64,000 bases of DNA. Origin: Knoellia locipacati. GTDB lineage: Bacteria > Actinomycetota > Actinomycetes > Actinomycetales > Dermatophilaceae. The stretch covers positions 186,001 to 250,000 of the forward strand of contig NZ_BKBA01000011.1 of the NCBI RefSeq assembly GCF_007992835.1, written 5' to 3'. This document shows positions 36,917 through 45,576 of this stretch, piece after piece; the stretch's first letter is position 1, and each line of letters begins with the position of its first letter. The position numbers and the translations under genes are program-made. The notes beneath the pieces were generated by a model. It worked only from the letters and a program-made list of their open reading frames with translations. It ran no database searches and was not told the DNA's origin.

Positions 36917-38619
36917 CAGAGCCGGATCCGTCCATCTCCAGCGTCGAGGGACGCGCGGCGCACGACCTCGGGCTGCACGAGTGGCAGCACCTCCACCCGT
37001 TGTCCCCCATCGTGCGCGGCGGTGTCGTCGGCATCGCGGTGATCGGGTATGCCGGGTCGCAGCTCGTCGACGACGTCTTCCGTGGGATCGGTGGGGGAGA
37101 CGGCGGCGACGACCCGTCGGAGGGCGGCCTGCGTGACGGGCTGGGGTTCCTCTTCGACCACTCGCTCGTCACGAGCGCCGTCGTCCTGCTCGCGCTCCTC
37201 GTCGTCGGTCTCGTCGGCTGGCTCTCGTGGCGCTTCTCGAAGTTCCGCGTGACGGGCGGGCAGATCGAGCTGCGCAAGGGCTGGCTCTTCCGTGAGCACC
37301 GCCAGGTCCCGCTCGAGCGCGTCCAGGCCATCGAGATCAGCCGCCCGCTCATCGCCCAGCTCACCGGCCTTTCGCAGGTCATCGTCCAGTCCGCCGGCGG
37401 TGGCGACTCGCACCTCAAGCTCGCCTTCCTCAGCGCCCGACGGGCCGACGAGGTGCGGCGCGAGCTGCTCGCCCTTGCCGGTCGGCGTGACGAGGCGCGA
37501 CCCGGTCGCGTCGCGGTCCCGGGCGTGGATCTCGAAACCGGCGTCACGCCAGACGGCCGGCCCACGGGCGTCGGCGTCGGGGCGACCGGTGGCACCACGG
37601 CGCTCCTCGACCCCGACGAGGGTCGCGAGGTGCTGCGGGTCCCCAACTCGCGCCTCTTCGTCGCGACGATCCTCCACGGCGGCACGATCTTCCTCGGCGC
37701 GGTGGCGCTCGTGGCCGGGAGCCTCGCGCTCGCGGCATACGGCTCGTCGCTCGAGGTCCTGACGGGAGTCGCGATCGCGCTCCCGGCCCTCGGACCGCTC
37801 GCGTTCGGCATCGCCGTCAACCGTGTCGGCGAGCTGCTCAAGCACGGCAACTTCCGCCTCGCCGACACCGGCTCGTCCGCGCGGATCCAGCACGGTCTCA
37901 CCGACAAGCGGACGACGACCGTCCCGCTGCACCGCATCCAGGCGTTCGGCATGGTCCAGCCGCTGTGGTGGCGTCCGCTCGGGTGGTGGCGGGTCAGCGT
38001 CAACGTGGCCGGCATCGGCCACGACCCGACGGGCGACGACGGTGACAACGACACGACCGTCCTGCCCGTCGGCACGCTCGACCAGGCGCTCGACGTCCTC
38101 GCCCTGCTCGACCCCGCGATCTCCGAGGACGACCTGCGCCGGGCGGCGCTGGGCGAGGGGCGCGAGGGTGGGTGGACGCTCGTGTCGGAGCGGGCCAGGT
38201 CGCTCGACCGGCTGAGCTGGCGGCGCAGCGGCTTCGCCGTGTCCCCGCACTCGCTCATGGTGCGCAGCGGACGCCTGTGGCGGCGCGTCTCGGTCATGCC
38301 CCACGCCCGGGTCCAGTCGCTCACCCTGTCGCAGGGCCCGCTCGAGCGCCAGCTCGACCTCGCGACCGTCACCCTCGTCTCCACCCCCGGCCCGGTCTCG
38401 GTGTCGATCCAGCACCTCGGGACCGACACCGCGCAGGACCTCCTGCGCGACGAGACCTCACGGTCCCGGGAGGCACGCCAGCCCGTGGGAGCAGCGGCCG
38501 CCCGCGGCACCGACGACACCCAGCACACTCAGCACACCCGGGAAATCTCCGGAACCGCTTGCATGAGCGAGGACCTTCCTAGTCAACTAGAGCTCCCACC
38601 GCCGTCCGAGGAGAGGTAG
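36913..38619 (+). CDS. PH-domain membrane protein (YdbT-like, multiple bPH2 domains)
   Basis: A 568-residue membrane protein with several helices and three bPH2-like repeats. Each carries a variant of IELRKGWLFREHRQVPLERVQ: the first near residue 115, the second at NFRLADTGSSARIQHGL with TTTVPLHRIQAF near 330, the third at SLMVRSGRLWRRVSVMPHARVQSL near 450. The C-terminal tail is Gln/His/Thr-rich. It partners with the smaller gene just upstream. Function unknown. Confidence 0.85.
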   Translation: MTEPDPSISSVEGRAAHDLGLHEWQHLHPLSPIVRGGVVGIAVIGYAGSQLVDDVFRGIGGGDGGDDPSEGGLRDGLGFLFDHSLVTSAVVLLALLVVGLVGWLSWRFSKFRVTGGQIELRKGWLFREHRQVPLERVQAIEISRPLIAQLTGLSQVIVQSAGGGDSHLKLAFLSARRADEVRRELLALAGRRDEARPGRVAVPGVDLETGVTPDGRPTGVGVGATGGTTALLDPDEGREVLRVPNSRLFVATILHGGTIFLGAVALVAGSLALAAYGSSLEVLTGVAIALPALGPLAFGIAVNRVGELLKHGNFRLADTGSSARIQHGLTDKRTTTVPLHRIQAFGMVQPLWWRPLGWWRVSVNVAGIGHDPTGDDGDNDTTVLPVGTLDQALDVLALLDPAISEDDLRRAALGEGREGGWTLVSERARSLDRLSWRRSGFAVSPHSLMVRSGRLWRRVSVMPHARVQSLTLSQGPLERQLDLATVTLVSTPGPVSVSIQHLGTDTAQDLLRDETSRSREARQPVGAAAARGTDDTQHTQHTREISGTACMSEDLPSQLELPPPSEER

Positions 38620-38625
38620 CCCACC

Positions 38626-39096
38626 GTGAACACCCCTGCAGCACCTGCCGCCGGAACCGGGTCAGCAGACCCGGCGTCCGCCGACCCCGGGTCCCTCGAC
38701 TCGGGCACCGTCGGGCGCCTCGGCTTCGTCGCGGAGCAGATCGTGCAGGAGTTCGGGTGGGACGCCGACGTCGACGACGACTTCCGGTTCGCCGTCGAGG
38801 ACGTCATCGGCTCCGACCTCGAGGACGAGGACTACACCGGCGAGACCGACGCGGCGCTGCTCTGGTGGCGCTCCGGCGACGGTGACCTCACCGACGCGCT
38901 CGTGGACCTCGTCGGCGTGCTGCAGGAGGGCGGGTTCGCGGTCGTCCTCACCCCCAAGGACCGTGATGGGGGAGCCGTCGACCCCGCCGAGATCGACGAG
39001 GCCGCGGGCACGGCCGGGCTCCACACCGCCGGGGCCTTCCACGCCTCGCCGCGCTGGCGCGCCTCCAAGCTCGTCGCACCCAAGGGACGGCGCTGA
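38626..39096 (+). CDS. DUF3052 family protein
   Basis: A 156-residue acidic protein. A low-complexity Ala/Ser/Asp N-terminus is followed by GRLGFVAEQIVQEFGWDAD, DALVDLVGVLQEGGFAVVLTPK and ASPRWRASKLVAPKGRR, all typical of DUF3052. This family lies beside aceE in many actinobacteria. Function unknown. GTG 38626 has AGGAGAGG upstream and lies 6 bases after the PH-domain gene. Confidence 0.88.
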   Translation: MNTPAAPAAGTGSADPASADPGSLDSGTVGRLGFVAEQIVQEFGWDADVDDDFRFAVEDVIGSDLEDEDYTGETDAALLWWRSGDGDLTDALVDLVGVLQEGGFAVVLTPKDRDGGAVDPAEIDEAAGTAGLHTAGAFHASPRWRASKLVAPKGRR

Positions 39097-39121
39097 CCCG
39101 CACTGCGGCAGACTGGAGGGC

Positions 39122-39598
39122 ATGACGAACGACGTCCTGACCGGTCTCTCCGTGGGGGAGCGAGCTCCCCTGTTCACCTTGCGTGACCAGAACGGCGCGG
39201 ACGTCTCGCTCTCGGACCACCTGGGCCGGCGCCACGTCCTGCTCGTCTTCTACCCGTGGGCCTTCTCGGGCATCTGCACCGGAGAGCTCACCGAGATCCG
39301 CGACAACCTCGGAGCCTTCGTCACGGAGGACGTCCAGGTGCTGACGATCTCGTGCGACGCGATGTTCTCGCTGCGCGCCTACGCCGACCGCGACGCCTAC
39401 TTCTTCCCGCTGCTGTCCGACTTCTGGCCCCACGGCGAGGTCGCCCGGGCCTACGGCGTCTTCGACGAGAAGGCCGGTGTCGCCCGGCGCGGCACGTTCC
39501 TCGTCGACCCCGACGGCATCATCCGGTGGTCGCTCGTGAGCGGCATCGGCGAGCGCCGCGACTTCAGCGGCTACCACGACGCACTCGCCCGGGCCTGA
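39122..39598 (+). CDS. peroxiredoxin, AhpE-like
   Basis: A 158-residue thiol peroxidase. The peroxidatic cysteine is residue 52 in FYPWAFSGICTGEL; a second cysteine is at 78 (LTISCDAMFS). Length and sequence match the one-cysteine AhpE group of mycobacteria. It reduces peroxides and peroxynitrite in the cytoplasm. ATG 39122, 25 bases after the DUF3052 gene. Confidence 0.92.
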   Translation: MTNDVLTGLSVGERAPLFTLRDQNGADVSLSDHLGRRHVLLVFYPWAFSGICTGELTEIRDNLGAFVTEDVQVLTISCDAMFSLRAYADRDAYFFPLLSDFWPHGEVARAYGVFDEKAGVARRGTFLVDPDGIIRWSLVSGIGERRDFSGYHDALARA

Positions 39599-39646
39599 CC
39601 CGGTCCTGACACAATGGGCGACCGCACGCGGCCCAGCGTCGTGTCG

Positions 39647-39719
39647 GGGCCTGTAGCTCAGTTGGTAGAGCACCGCGTTTACACCGCGGGTGTCGTCGGT
39701 TCGAGGCCGGCCGGGCCCA
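39647..39719 (+). tRNA. tRNA-Val (anticodon TAC)
   Basis: A 73-base cloverleaf: acceptor GGGCCTG/CGGGCCC with one G-U, D arm AGCTCAGTTGGTAGAGC, anticodon stem-loop CCGCGTTTACACCGCGG presenting TAC, T loop GGTTCGAGGCC. CCA is not encoded. The next gene's start codon begins two bases after the discriminator base. Confidence 0.96.
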
Positions 39720-39720
39720 C

Positions 39721-40548
39721 GTGACCACCACCCTCAAGGACGTCGTCGACGTCCTCGACCGTCTCTACCCGCCGCGGACCGCCCAGTCCTGGGACCAGGT
39801 CGGGCTCGTCACCGGGGACCCCGAGCAGCCGGTCGAGCGCATCCTGCTCGCCCTCGACCCCACGCTGGCCGTGATCGAGGAGGCTCGCGACCTGCACGCC
39901 GACCTCGTCGTGACCCACCACCCGCTGCTCCTGCGCGGCATCCACTCCGTCGCGACGACGACCGCCAAGGGTGCGAGCATCACCGGTCTGGTCGTCGGTG
40001 ACATCGCCCTCTACGTCGCGCACACCAACGCCGACGTCGCCGCCAACGGGGTGTGTGAGGCGCTCGCAGCCGCAGCCGGTCTCACCGACACCTCGCCCCT
40101 CGCCGTGGTCGAGGACCAGCCGCTGGGCCGGGTCGGGCGTCTCGCGGCACCGACGACGCTCGGTGCCTTCGCGACGGCCCTGCACGCCGCCCTGCCCGCC
40201 GCCGCGAGCGGCCTGCGGGTCTCCGGCCCGCCCGACGCGCCCGTCGAGACGGTCGCCGTGCTCGGTGGCGCGGGCGACGACCAGTTCGCGGCCGTGCGGG
40301 CGAGCGGCGCCGACGTCTACGTCACCGCGGACCTCCGGCACCACCCGGCGCTCGAGGCCCGCGAGGAGTCGCGGGGCGGTGCGCCCTACCTCGTCGACGC
40401 CGGTCACTGGTCGAGCGAGGCGGTCTGGCTGCAGACCCTGCGGGACGCCCTCGCCGGTGCGCTTAGGGTGGACATCGACATCAGCACAGTGCGCACCGAC
40501 CCGTGGACCTTCACGGTCGGCGCGGAGAACCTCGGAGGTATGCCGTGA
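39721..40548 (+). CDS. Nif3-like dinuclear metal centre protein
   Basis: A 275-residue member of the NIF3/YbgI/YqfO family. Metal-binding motifs are VTHHPLLLRG near residue 65, AHTNADVAANGV near 100 and, in the C-terminal part, DLRHHPALEA and DAGHWSSE. The family forms hexamers with a di-metal site and has been linked to GTP cyclohydrolase-type activity; the role here is not certain. GTG 39721 immediately follows tRNA-Val, so any transcript from the tRNA promoter would become leaderless after tRNA 3' processing. It overlaps the next gene by 4 bases. Confidence 0.9.
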   Translation: MTTTLKDVVDVLDRLYPPRTAQSWDQVGLVTGDPEQPVERILLALDPTLAVIEEARDLHADLVVTHHPLLLRGIHSVATTTAKGASITGLVVGDIALYVAHTNADVAANGVCEALAAAAGLTDTSPLAVVEDQPLGRVGRLAAPTTLGAFATALHAALPAAASGLRVSGPPDAPVETVAVLGGAGDDQFAAVRASGADVYVTADLRHHPALEAREESRGGAPYLVDAGHWSSEAVWLQTLRDALAGALRVDIDISTVRTDPWTFTVGAENLGGMP

Positions 40549-41282
40549 AAGCCGAACCAGCCCGCCAGTCAAGGCTGCTCGACCTCCAGGCCATCGACAC
40601 ACGGCTGTCCCAGATCGAGCACGCCCGCCGGACGATCCCGCAGCTCGCGGAGATCGCCGACCTCGAGGGCAAGGCCCGGCTCCTCGACGACCAGCTGATC
40701 CGCTCGCGCACCGAGCTCGGGGACGTCAAGCGTGAGATTACCAAGGCCGAGGGCGACGTGCAGCAGGTGCGCGACCGCGCGACGCGCGACCAGCAGCGGC
40801 TCGACTCCGGGGTCGGCAGCGCCAAGGACCTCACCGCGATCCAGCACGAGCTCGGCTCGCTCTCACGGCGCCAGGCCGAGCTCGAGGAGGTCGAGCTCGA
40901 GGTCATGGAGCGCGCCGAGGCGATCGAGTCCGACGTCGCCGAGCTCGAACGCGGCCGTGGCGAGCTCACCGAGCGGCTCAGTGCGCTCGAGAAGGCCCGT
41001 GACGAGCGCCTCGCCGAGCTGAGCGCCGAGGAGGACCAGGTCGCCGCCCCCCGTGAGACCGTCGTCGACGAGGTCGGCGAGGACCTCGTCGCGCTCTACG
41101 AGAAGATCCGCTCGACCAGCGGCACCGGAGCAGCACCCCTGCGCCAGCGCCGGTGCGGCGGGTGCCAGCTCGAGCTCAACCCGGTCGAGCTCCGGACGAT
41201 CAAGGACGCGCCCGAGGACGAGGTGCTCCGCTGCGAGGAGTGCCGCCGGATCCTCGTGCGCACGCCCGAGTCCGGTCTCTGA
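40545..41282 (+). CDS. coiled-coil protein with C-terminal C4 zinc ribbon
   Basis: A 245-residue protein. Residues 5-180 are a long charged coiled coil (LDLQAIDTRLSQIEHARRT through ERLSALEKARDERLAELS). The end carries a C4 zinc ribbon: CGGCQLEL and CEECRRILV. The same architecture follows nif3 in many actinobacteria. Function unknown; nucleic-acid binding is possible. GTG 40545 has GGAGG (40534-40538), and a GTATGCCG octamer (40538) fills the space between them. Confidence 0.88.
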   Translation: MKAEPARQSRLLDLQAIDTRLSQIEHARRTIPQLAEIADLEGKARLLDDQLIRSRTELGDVKREITKAEGDVQQVRDRATRDQQRLDSGVGSAKDLTAIQHELGSLSRRQAELEEVELEVMERAEAIESDVAELERGRGELTERLSALEKARDERLAELSAEEDQVAAPRETVVDEVGEDLVALYEKIRSTSGTGAAPLRQRRCGGCQLELNPVELRTIKDAPEDEVLRCEECRRILVRTPESGL

Positions 41283-41325
41283 ACGACCCGTCGGGGCGAG
41301 CCGCCGCGACCCTAGGCTGGGTCGC

Positions 41326-41736
41326 ATGACCTATGCCGGTGACGTCACCCCCACCGAGGCGTATGCCGCGGTGACCGCCTCCGAGGACGCCGTCCTCGTC
41401 GACGTGCGCACTCGCGCCGAGTGGGCCTACGTCGGTGTCCCGCAGCTGGACCCGCAGCGCCAGCCGCTCTTCGTCGAGTGGCAGCGCTACCCCGACGGGA
41501 GCATCAACGAGGCCTTCGTCGACGAGCTCCGTGCCGCCGGGGTGGGGGAGGGTACGTCGATCTACTTCGTCTGCCGCTCCGGCGTCCGGTCGATCGCGGC
41601 GGCGGAGGCGGCCACGGCCGCCGGTCTCGGGCCGGCATACAACGTCCTCGAGGGGTTCGAGGGTCCGCACGACGCCGCCGGGCACCGGACGGTCGCAGGC
41701 TGGAAGGTCGCCGGCCTCCCGTGGAAGCAGGGCTGA
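41326..41736 (+). CDS. single-domain rhodanese
   Basis: A 136-residue rhodanese with DVRTRAEWAYVGVP near residue 25 and the active loop CRSGVRS (cysteine about residue 83). It sits one base before metZ and is probably coupled to it, suggesting a role in delivering sulfur for homocysteine synthesis, as seen in other actinobacteria where a rhodanese precedes metZ. Confidence 0.92.
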   Translation: MTYAGDVTPTEAYAAVTASEDAVLVDVRTRAEWAYVGVPQLDPQRQPLFVEWQRYPDGSINEAFVDELRAAGVGEGTSIYFVCRSGVRSIAAAEAATAAGLGPAYNVLEGFEGPHDAAGHRTVAGWKVAGLPWKQG

Positions 41737-41737
41737 G

Positions 41738-42937
41738 ATGAGCGACGACGCCGGACGGGCGTTCCGCCCCGAGACCCTCGCCGTGCGGGGAGGGTTGTCG
41801 CGCAGCGGTTTCGACGAGACGAGCGAGGCGATGTTCCTCACCTCGGGCTTCGTCTACGAGTCCGCCGAGCAGGCCGAGGCGGCGTTCAAGGACGAGATCG
41901 AGAAGTTCATCTACAGCCGCTACGGCAACCCCACGGTGAGCATGTTCGAGGAGCGGCTGCGCCTGCTCGAGGGGGCAGAGGCCTGCTTCGCCACCTCGTC
42001 GGGCATGTCGGCCGTCTGGGTGGCGCTCGCCGCTCTGTGCGGCAAGGGCGACCGGATCGTCTCGTCGCGCGCGCTCTTCGGCTCCTGCTTCGTCATCATC
42101 GACGAGATCCTCCCGAGGTTCGGTGTCGAAGCGGTCTTCGTCGACGGGCCCGACCTCGCCCAGTGGGAGGAGGCCCTGTCCGTGCCGACGGCCGCCGTCT
42201 TCTTCGAGACGCCGAGCAACCCGATGCAGGAGCTCGTCGACATCGAGGCGGTCTCCCGGCTCGCCCACGCGGCCGGTGCCACGGTCGTCGTCGACAACGT
42301 CTTCGGCACACCGGTCTTCTCGCGCCCGCTCGACCACGGGGCCGACGTCGTCGTCTACTCCGCCACCAAGCACATCGACGGCCAGGGGCGCGTCCTCGGC
42401 GGCGCGGTGCTCGGCACCTCCGAGTTCGTCGACGGACCGGTCAAGAACCTCATGCGGCACACCGGTCCGGCGATGTCACCGTTCAACGCCTGGGTGCTCG
42501 TCAAGGGTCTCGAGACGATGACGCTGCGGGTGCGCCAGATGGCCGACAACGCCCTCACCCTCGCGCGCCACCTCGAGTCACGTGACGGCGTGGTGAGGGT
42601 CGTCTACCCGCTCCTCGAGAGCCACCCGCAGCACGAGCTCGCTCGGCGCCAGATGACCGGGGGCGGGACGGTCGTGACGTTCGAGGTCGAGGGTGGCAAG
42701 GAGGTGGCGTTCAAGGTCATGAACGCCCTCCAGCTCGTCGACATCTCCAACAACCTCGGCGACGCGAAGTCGCTCGCCACCCACCCCGCGACGACGACGC
42801 ACCGCCGCCTCACCCAGGAGGCCCGCGCTGCCGTCGGCATCACCGACGGCACCATCCGGATCTCGGTGGGGCTCGAGTCGGCGCTCGACCTCGTCGAGGA
42901 CGTCGAGGCCGCGCTGGCCGGAGCGCTCCCGGGCTGA
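41738..42937 (+). CDS. metZ: O-succinylhomoserine sulfhydrylase
   Basis: A 399-residue PLP enzyme of the Cys/Met metabolism family. The PLP lysine is in VVYSATKHIDGQGRVLGG; YSRYGNPTVSMFEERL and the ATSSGMSAVWVAL segment build the active site. The HIDGQGRVLGG context is typical of MetZ rather than MetB. It makes homocysteine from O-succinyl(or acetyl)homoserine and sulfide. It follows the rhodanese and overlaps the next gene by one base (TGATG). Confidence 0.92.
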   Translation: MSDDAGRAFRPETLAVRGGLSRSGFDETSEAMFLTSGFVYESAEQAEAAFKDEIEKFIYSRYGNPTVSMFEERLRLLEGAEACFATSSGMSAVWVALAALCGKGDRIVSSRALFGSCFVIIDEILPRFGVEAVFVDGPDLAQWEEALSVPTAAVFFETPSNPMQELVDIEAVSRLAHAAGATVVVDNVFGTPVFSRPLDHGADVVVYSATKHIDGQGRVLGGAVLGTSEFVDGPVKNLMRHTGPAMSPFNAWVLVKGLETMTLRVRQMADNALTLARHLESRDGVVRVVYPLLESHPQHELARRQMTGGGTVVTFEVEGGKEVAFKVMNALQLVDISNNLGDAKSLATHPATTTHRRLTQEARAAVGITDGTIRISVGLESALDLVEDVEAALAGALPG

Positions 42938-43284
42938 TGCCGTCCTACCGCGTTACCGTCGACGTCGTCGGTGTGCGGGACGGTGTCCCCCCAGCGGACG
43001 TCCTGCCTGCTGCCGAGGCCATCCTGGCCAAGACGCACGTCGTCGAGGACCGGTTGCTCGATGTCGCCGACGTGGCGTCGCCCCGGCCACAGCCGCAGCT
43101 CCACCTGAGGTTCGTCGTGCCGTCCTCCGAGCGCGTCACCGAGGACGCCGAGGCCCAGGCCGTGGTGCGCCTGCTCGTGGACGAGCTCGACGCGTTCGCC
43201 AGGTGCGGGCGCTGGCAGGTCCGCCGTGGCCCCGGCAGGCGCTGGACCTTCGTCGCGAGCGGGAGCGCCGTCAGCGGGTCGTGA
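42937..43284 (+). CDS. hypothetical protein downstream of metZ
   Basis: A 115-residue protein with no recognised domain: a beta-strand start (YRVTVDVVGVRDGVPPADV), a helix, and a basic C-terminus (GRWQVRRGPGRRW). It is coupled to metZ by TGATG and overlaps the convergent yaaA gene by 14 bases. Codon pattern is normal for the window. Function unknown. Confidence 0.7.
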   Translation: MPSYRVTVDVVGVRDGVPPADVLPAAEAILAKTHVVEDRLLDVADVASPRPQPQLHLRFVVPSSERVTEDAEAQAVVRLLVDELDAFARCGRWQVRRGPGRRWTFVASGSAVSGS

Positions 43285-44017
43285 CGTCGAGGACCCAGGG
43301 TCGGCCGCGTCGGGCCGGGGCGGTGAGCTCGACGTCGAACGCCTCTCCGACGATCGCGGCCAGCCTCTCGGGCGTGCGCGCCCGCTGGCCCTCGACGCAG
43401 AGGTGGCGGGCGACGAGACCTCGGGTGTGCTTGGCCATGTGGCTGGCGCCCGGCACGCGGACCTGCACCCAGCGGTCGGCGACCTCGCCCGTGGGAGTCC
43501 AGGCGACGGCATACGTCGAGCTCCGGCAGTCGACGACGACCTCGCGCCCGGCAGCAGGGGCGAGCACGTCGTCGAGGACCGGTCGCCAGGCGGCCGCCAC
43601 CGGTCCGAGACCGGGCAGCCGGACGTCCATCGACAGCCGGTATGCCGTGATCCTGTCCTTGGGTCGCACGGCACCGTGGAGGGCCGAGACGACGACGAGC
43701 CACGAGTTGGCCCGGCGACGCGCCGCTGGGTCCATCGAGGCCAGGTCGAGCGCGTCGTAGAGGACGCCGGTGTAGACCTCCGCGGCCGGTGTGGCCGGTG
43801 CCGAGTCGAGGACGAGGTTGCGCGCGACCTCGTCGGCCAGACCGGGGCTCACGCCGAGATCGGCTGTGGCAGTGGGGGACTGGCTCACCTCTCGCAGGTG
43901 CCTCGCCACGAGTGCTCGCGTCTCGGCGAGCTCGGGGAAGGACCAGCTGCTCGGGTCGGCGGGCCGCCCACGGCGACGGTTCGACTTCGACTCCGACGGG
44001 GGCAGGAGGATGAGCAC
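43271..44017 (-). CDS. yaaA: peroxide-stress protein YaaA family
   Basis: A 248-residue protein of the YaaA (DUF328) family: LILLPPSESKSNRRRG at the start, then VYTGVLYDALDL, VVSALHGAVRPKDRITAYRL and VPGASHMAKHTRGLVARHL (each a family block). In E. coli YaaA limits free iron during peroxide stress. GTG 44017. Convergent with the metZ-linked gene, divergent from the nuclease gene. Confidence 0.92.
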   Translation of the reverse strand: MLILLPPSESKSNRRRGRPADPSSWSFPELAETRALVARHLREVSQSPTATADLGVSPGLADEVARNLVLDSAPATPAAEVYTGVLYDALDLASMDPAARRRANSWLVVVSALHGAVRPKDRITAYRLSMDVRLPGLGPVAAAWRPVLDDVLAPAAGREVVVDCRSSTYAVAWTPTGEVADRWVQVRVPGASHMAKHTRGLVARHLCVEGQRARTPERLAAIVGEAFDVELTAPARRGRPWVLDVTTR

Positions 44018-44059
44018 GCGGTCACCCTATGCGGGCCCCGCTTGGGTAGGTTGGCTGGC

Positions 44060-45505
44060 ATGCCCCAGCGCCAGATCCGCCTCGCCCCGGCCGACGCGAC
44101 GACGTCCGAGTCCCTCCGAGAGGCGCTGCTCGCCCGCTTCACGGCGATCCGGGCCGAGCTCGGGGTGAGCGAGGAGTTCCCGCCCGAGGTCGACGCCGAG
44201 GCTCAGGCCGTCGCCACGAGGCCGGTGGACCTGCCGGAGCGCGACGAGACGGCGGTGCCGTTCTTCACCATCGACCCCGCCACCTCGATGGACCTCGACC
44301 AGGCGATGCACCTCGAGCGCGACGGCGACGGCTACCGCGTGCGCTACGCGATCGCCGACGTGCCCGCCTTCGTCTCACCCGGCGGTGCCATCGACACCGA
44401 GGCCCGCCGGCGCGGACAGACCGTCTACTGCCCCGACAAGCGGATCCCGCTGCACCCCACCGTGATGAGCGAGGGCGCGGCCAGCCTGCTGCCCGGCGAG
44501 ACCCGTCCGGCCTTCGTCTGGGACCTGCGCCTCGACGCCGAGGGCGAGGGCACGAGTGCCGAGGTCTACCGCGCCATGGTGAGGTCCGTCGAGCGGTTCG
44601 ACTACACCGACGTGCAGAAGGCGGTCGACGCCGGCGCGACCGACGAGCGCTGGGTCCTCCTCGGCGAGATCGGCGAGAAGCGGATCCGCCAGGAGCAGCT
44701 GCGCGGCGGCGCCAGCCTCCCGATGCCCGAGCAGGAGGTCCACCTCGGCGACGACGGCGACTTCACGCTGGAGTTCCGCCCGCCGCGCCCCGTCGAGGAG
44801 TGGAACGCCCAGATCTCGCTGCTCACCGGCATGGCCGCCGCCGACATGATGCTGCACGCCCGCATCGGCATCCTGCGCACGATGCCCGAGGCTGAGCCGG
44901 GTGCGGTGGCGCGCTTCCGCCGGCAGGCCAAGGCGCTCGGCGCCCCGTGGCCGGCCGAGCAGGGCTACGGCGACTTCCTGCGCAGCCTCGACCGCACCAA
45001 CCCCAAGCACCTGGCGCTCATCTACGACGCCACCTCGCTCTTTCGCGGTGCGGGCTACACCCCGTTCGACGGGGACGTCCCGGAGCAGGTCGAGCAGGCG
45101 GCCGTCGCCGACGCCTACGCCCACGTCACGGCACCCCTGCGGCGACTCGTCGACCGGTTCGGACTGGTCATCTGCGAGGCCGTGAGCAGCGGCACCGACA
45201 TCCCGGCCTGGGTCCGCGAGGCGCTGCCGACCCTGCCCGAGATCATGAAGGAGTCCGACCGCGTCGCCGGCTCCGCCGAGCGCATGTGCGCCGACGCCGT
45301 CGAGGCGGCAGTCCTCAGCCCGCGGGTGGGACAGACCTTCTCGGCCGTCGTCGTCGACCGCGACGACCGTGGTCTCGAGATCCAGCTGCTCGACGTGCCC
45401 GTCGTCGCCCGGGCCAAGGGCGAGGCCGAGCTCGGCGCGACGGTCGACGTGCGCCTCGAGTCGGCGGACGTCCCCACGGGCAGGGTGGCCTTCGTCGTCG
45501 CGTGA
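44060..45505 (+). CDS. RNB-domain ribonuclease (RNase II/R family)
   Basis: A 481-residue exoribonuclease. The RNB catalytic motif is FTIDPATSMDLDQAMH, with the aspartates that bind magnesium, followed by YAIADVPAFVSPGGAID and TVYCPDKRIPLHPTVMSEG. Later YAHVTAPLRRLVDRFG is also conserved. The protein is short: there is no obvious N-terminal cold-shock domain, and at most a small OB-like C-terminus. ATG 44060; the long upstream frame overlaps yaaA and is not coding. Confidence 0.9.
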   Translation: MPQRQIRLAPADATTSESLREALLARFTAIRAELGVSEEFPPEVDAEAQAVATRPVDLPERDETAVPFFTIDPATSMDLDQAMHLERDGDGYRVRYAIADVPAFVSPGGAIDTEARRRGQTVYCPDKRIPLHPTVMSEGAASLLPGETRPAFVWDLRLDAEGEGTSAEVYRAMVRSVERFDYTDVQKAVDAGATDERWVLLGEIGEKRIRQEQLRGGASLPMPEQEVHLGDDGDFTLEFRPPRPVEEWNAQISLLTGMAAADMMLHARIGILRTMPEAEPGAVARFRRQAKALGAPWPAEQGYGDFLRSLDRTNPKHLALIYDATSLFRGAGYTPFDGDVPEQVEQAAVADAYAHVTAPLRRLVDRFGLVICEAVSSGTDIPAWVREALPTLPEIMKESDRVAGSAERMCADAVEAAVLSPRVGQTFSAVVVDRDDRGLEIQLLDVPVVARAKGEAELGATVDVRLESADVPTGRVAFVVA

Positions 45506-45519
45506 GCGGATGGCGCACC

Positions 45520-45545
45520 GGGTGCTCGTTCCGGGTGCTCGTTCC
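45520..45545 (+). repeat. perfect 13-bp tandem duplication before rnpB
   Basis: GGGTGCTCGTTCC occurs twice without spacer (45520-45532 and 45533-45545), ending inside the putative -35 region of the rnpB promoter. Confidence 0.95.
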
Positions 45546-45571
45546 GTATGCCGTCCGCACACCTCTATGCT
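45542..45571 (+). promoter_or_regulatory. putative rnpB promoter
   Basis: TTCCGT (45542-45547) and TATGCT (45566-45571) with 18 bases between them. The -10 ends about 6 bases before the expected 5' end of RNase P RNA. A GTATGCCGTCCGC copy starts at 45546, inside the promoter spacer. Confidence 0.5.
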
Positions 45572-45576
45572 GGGCG

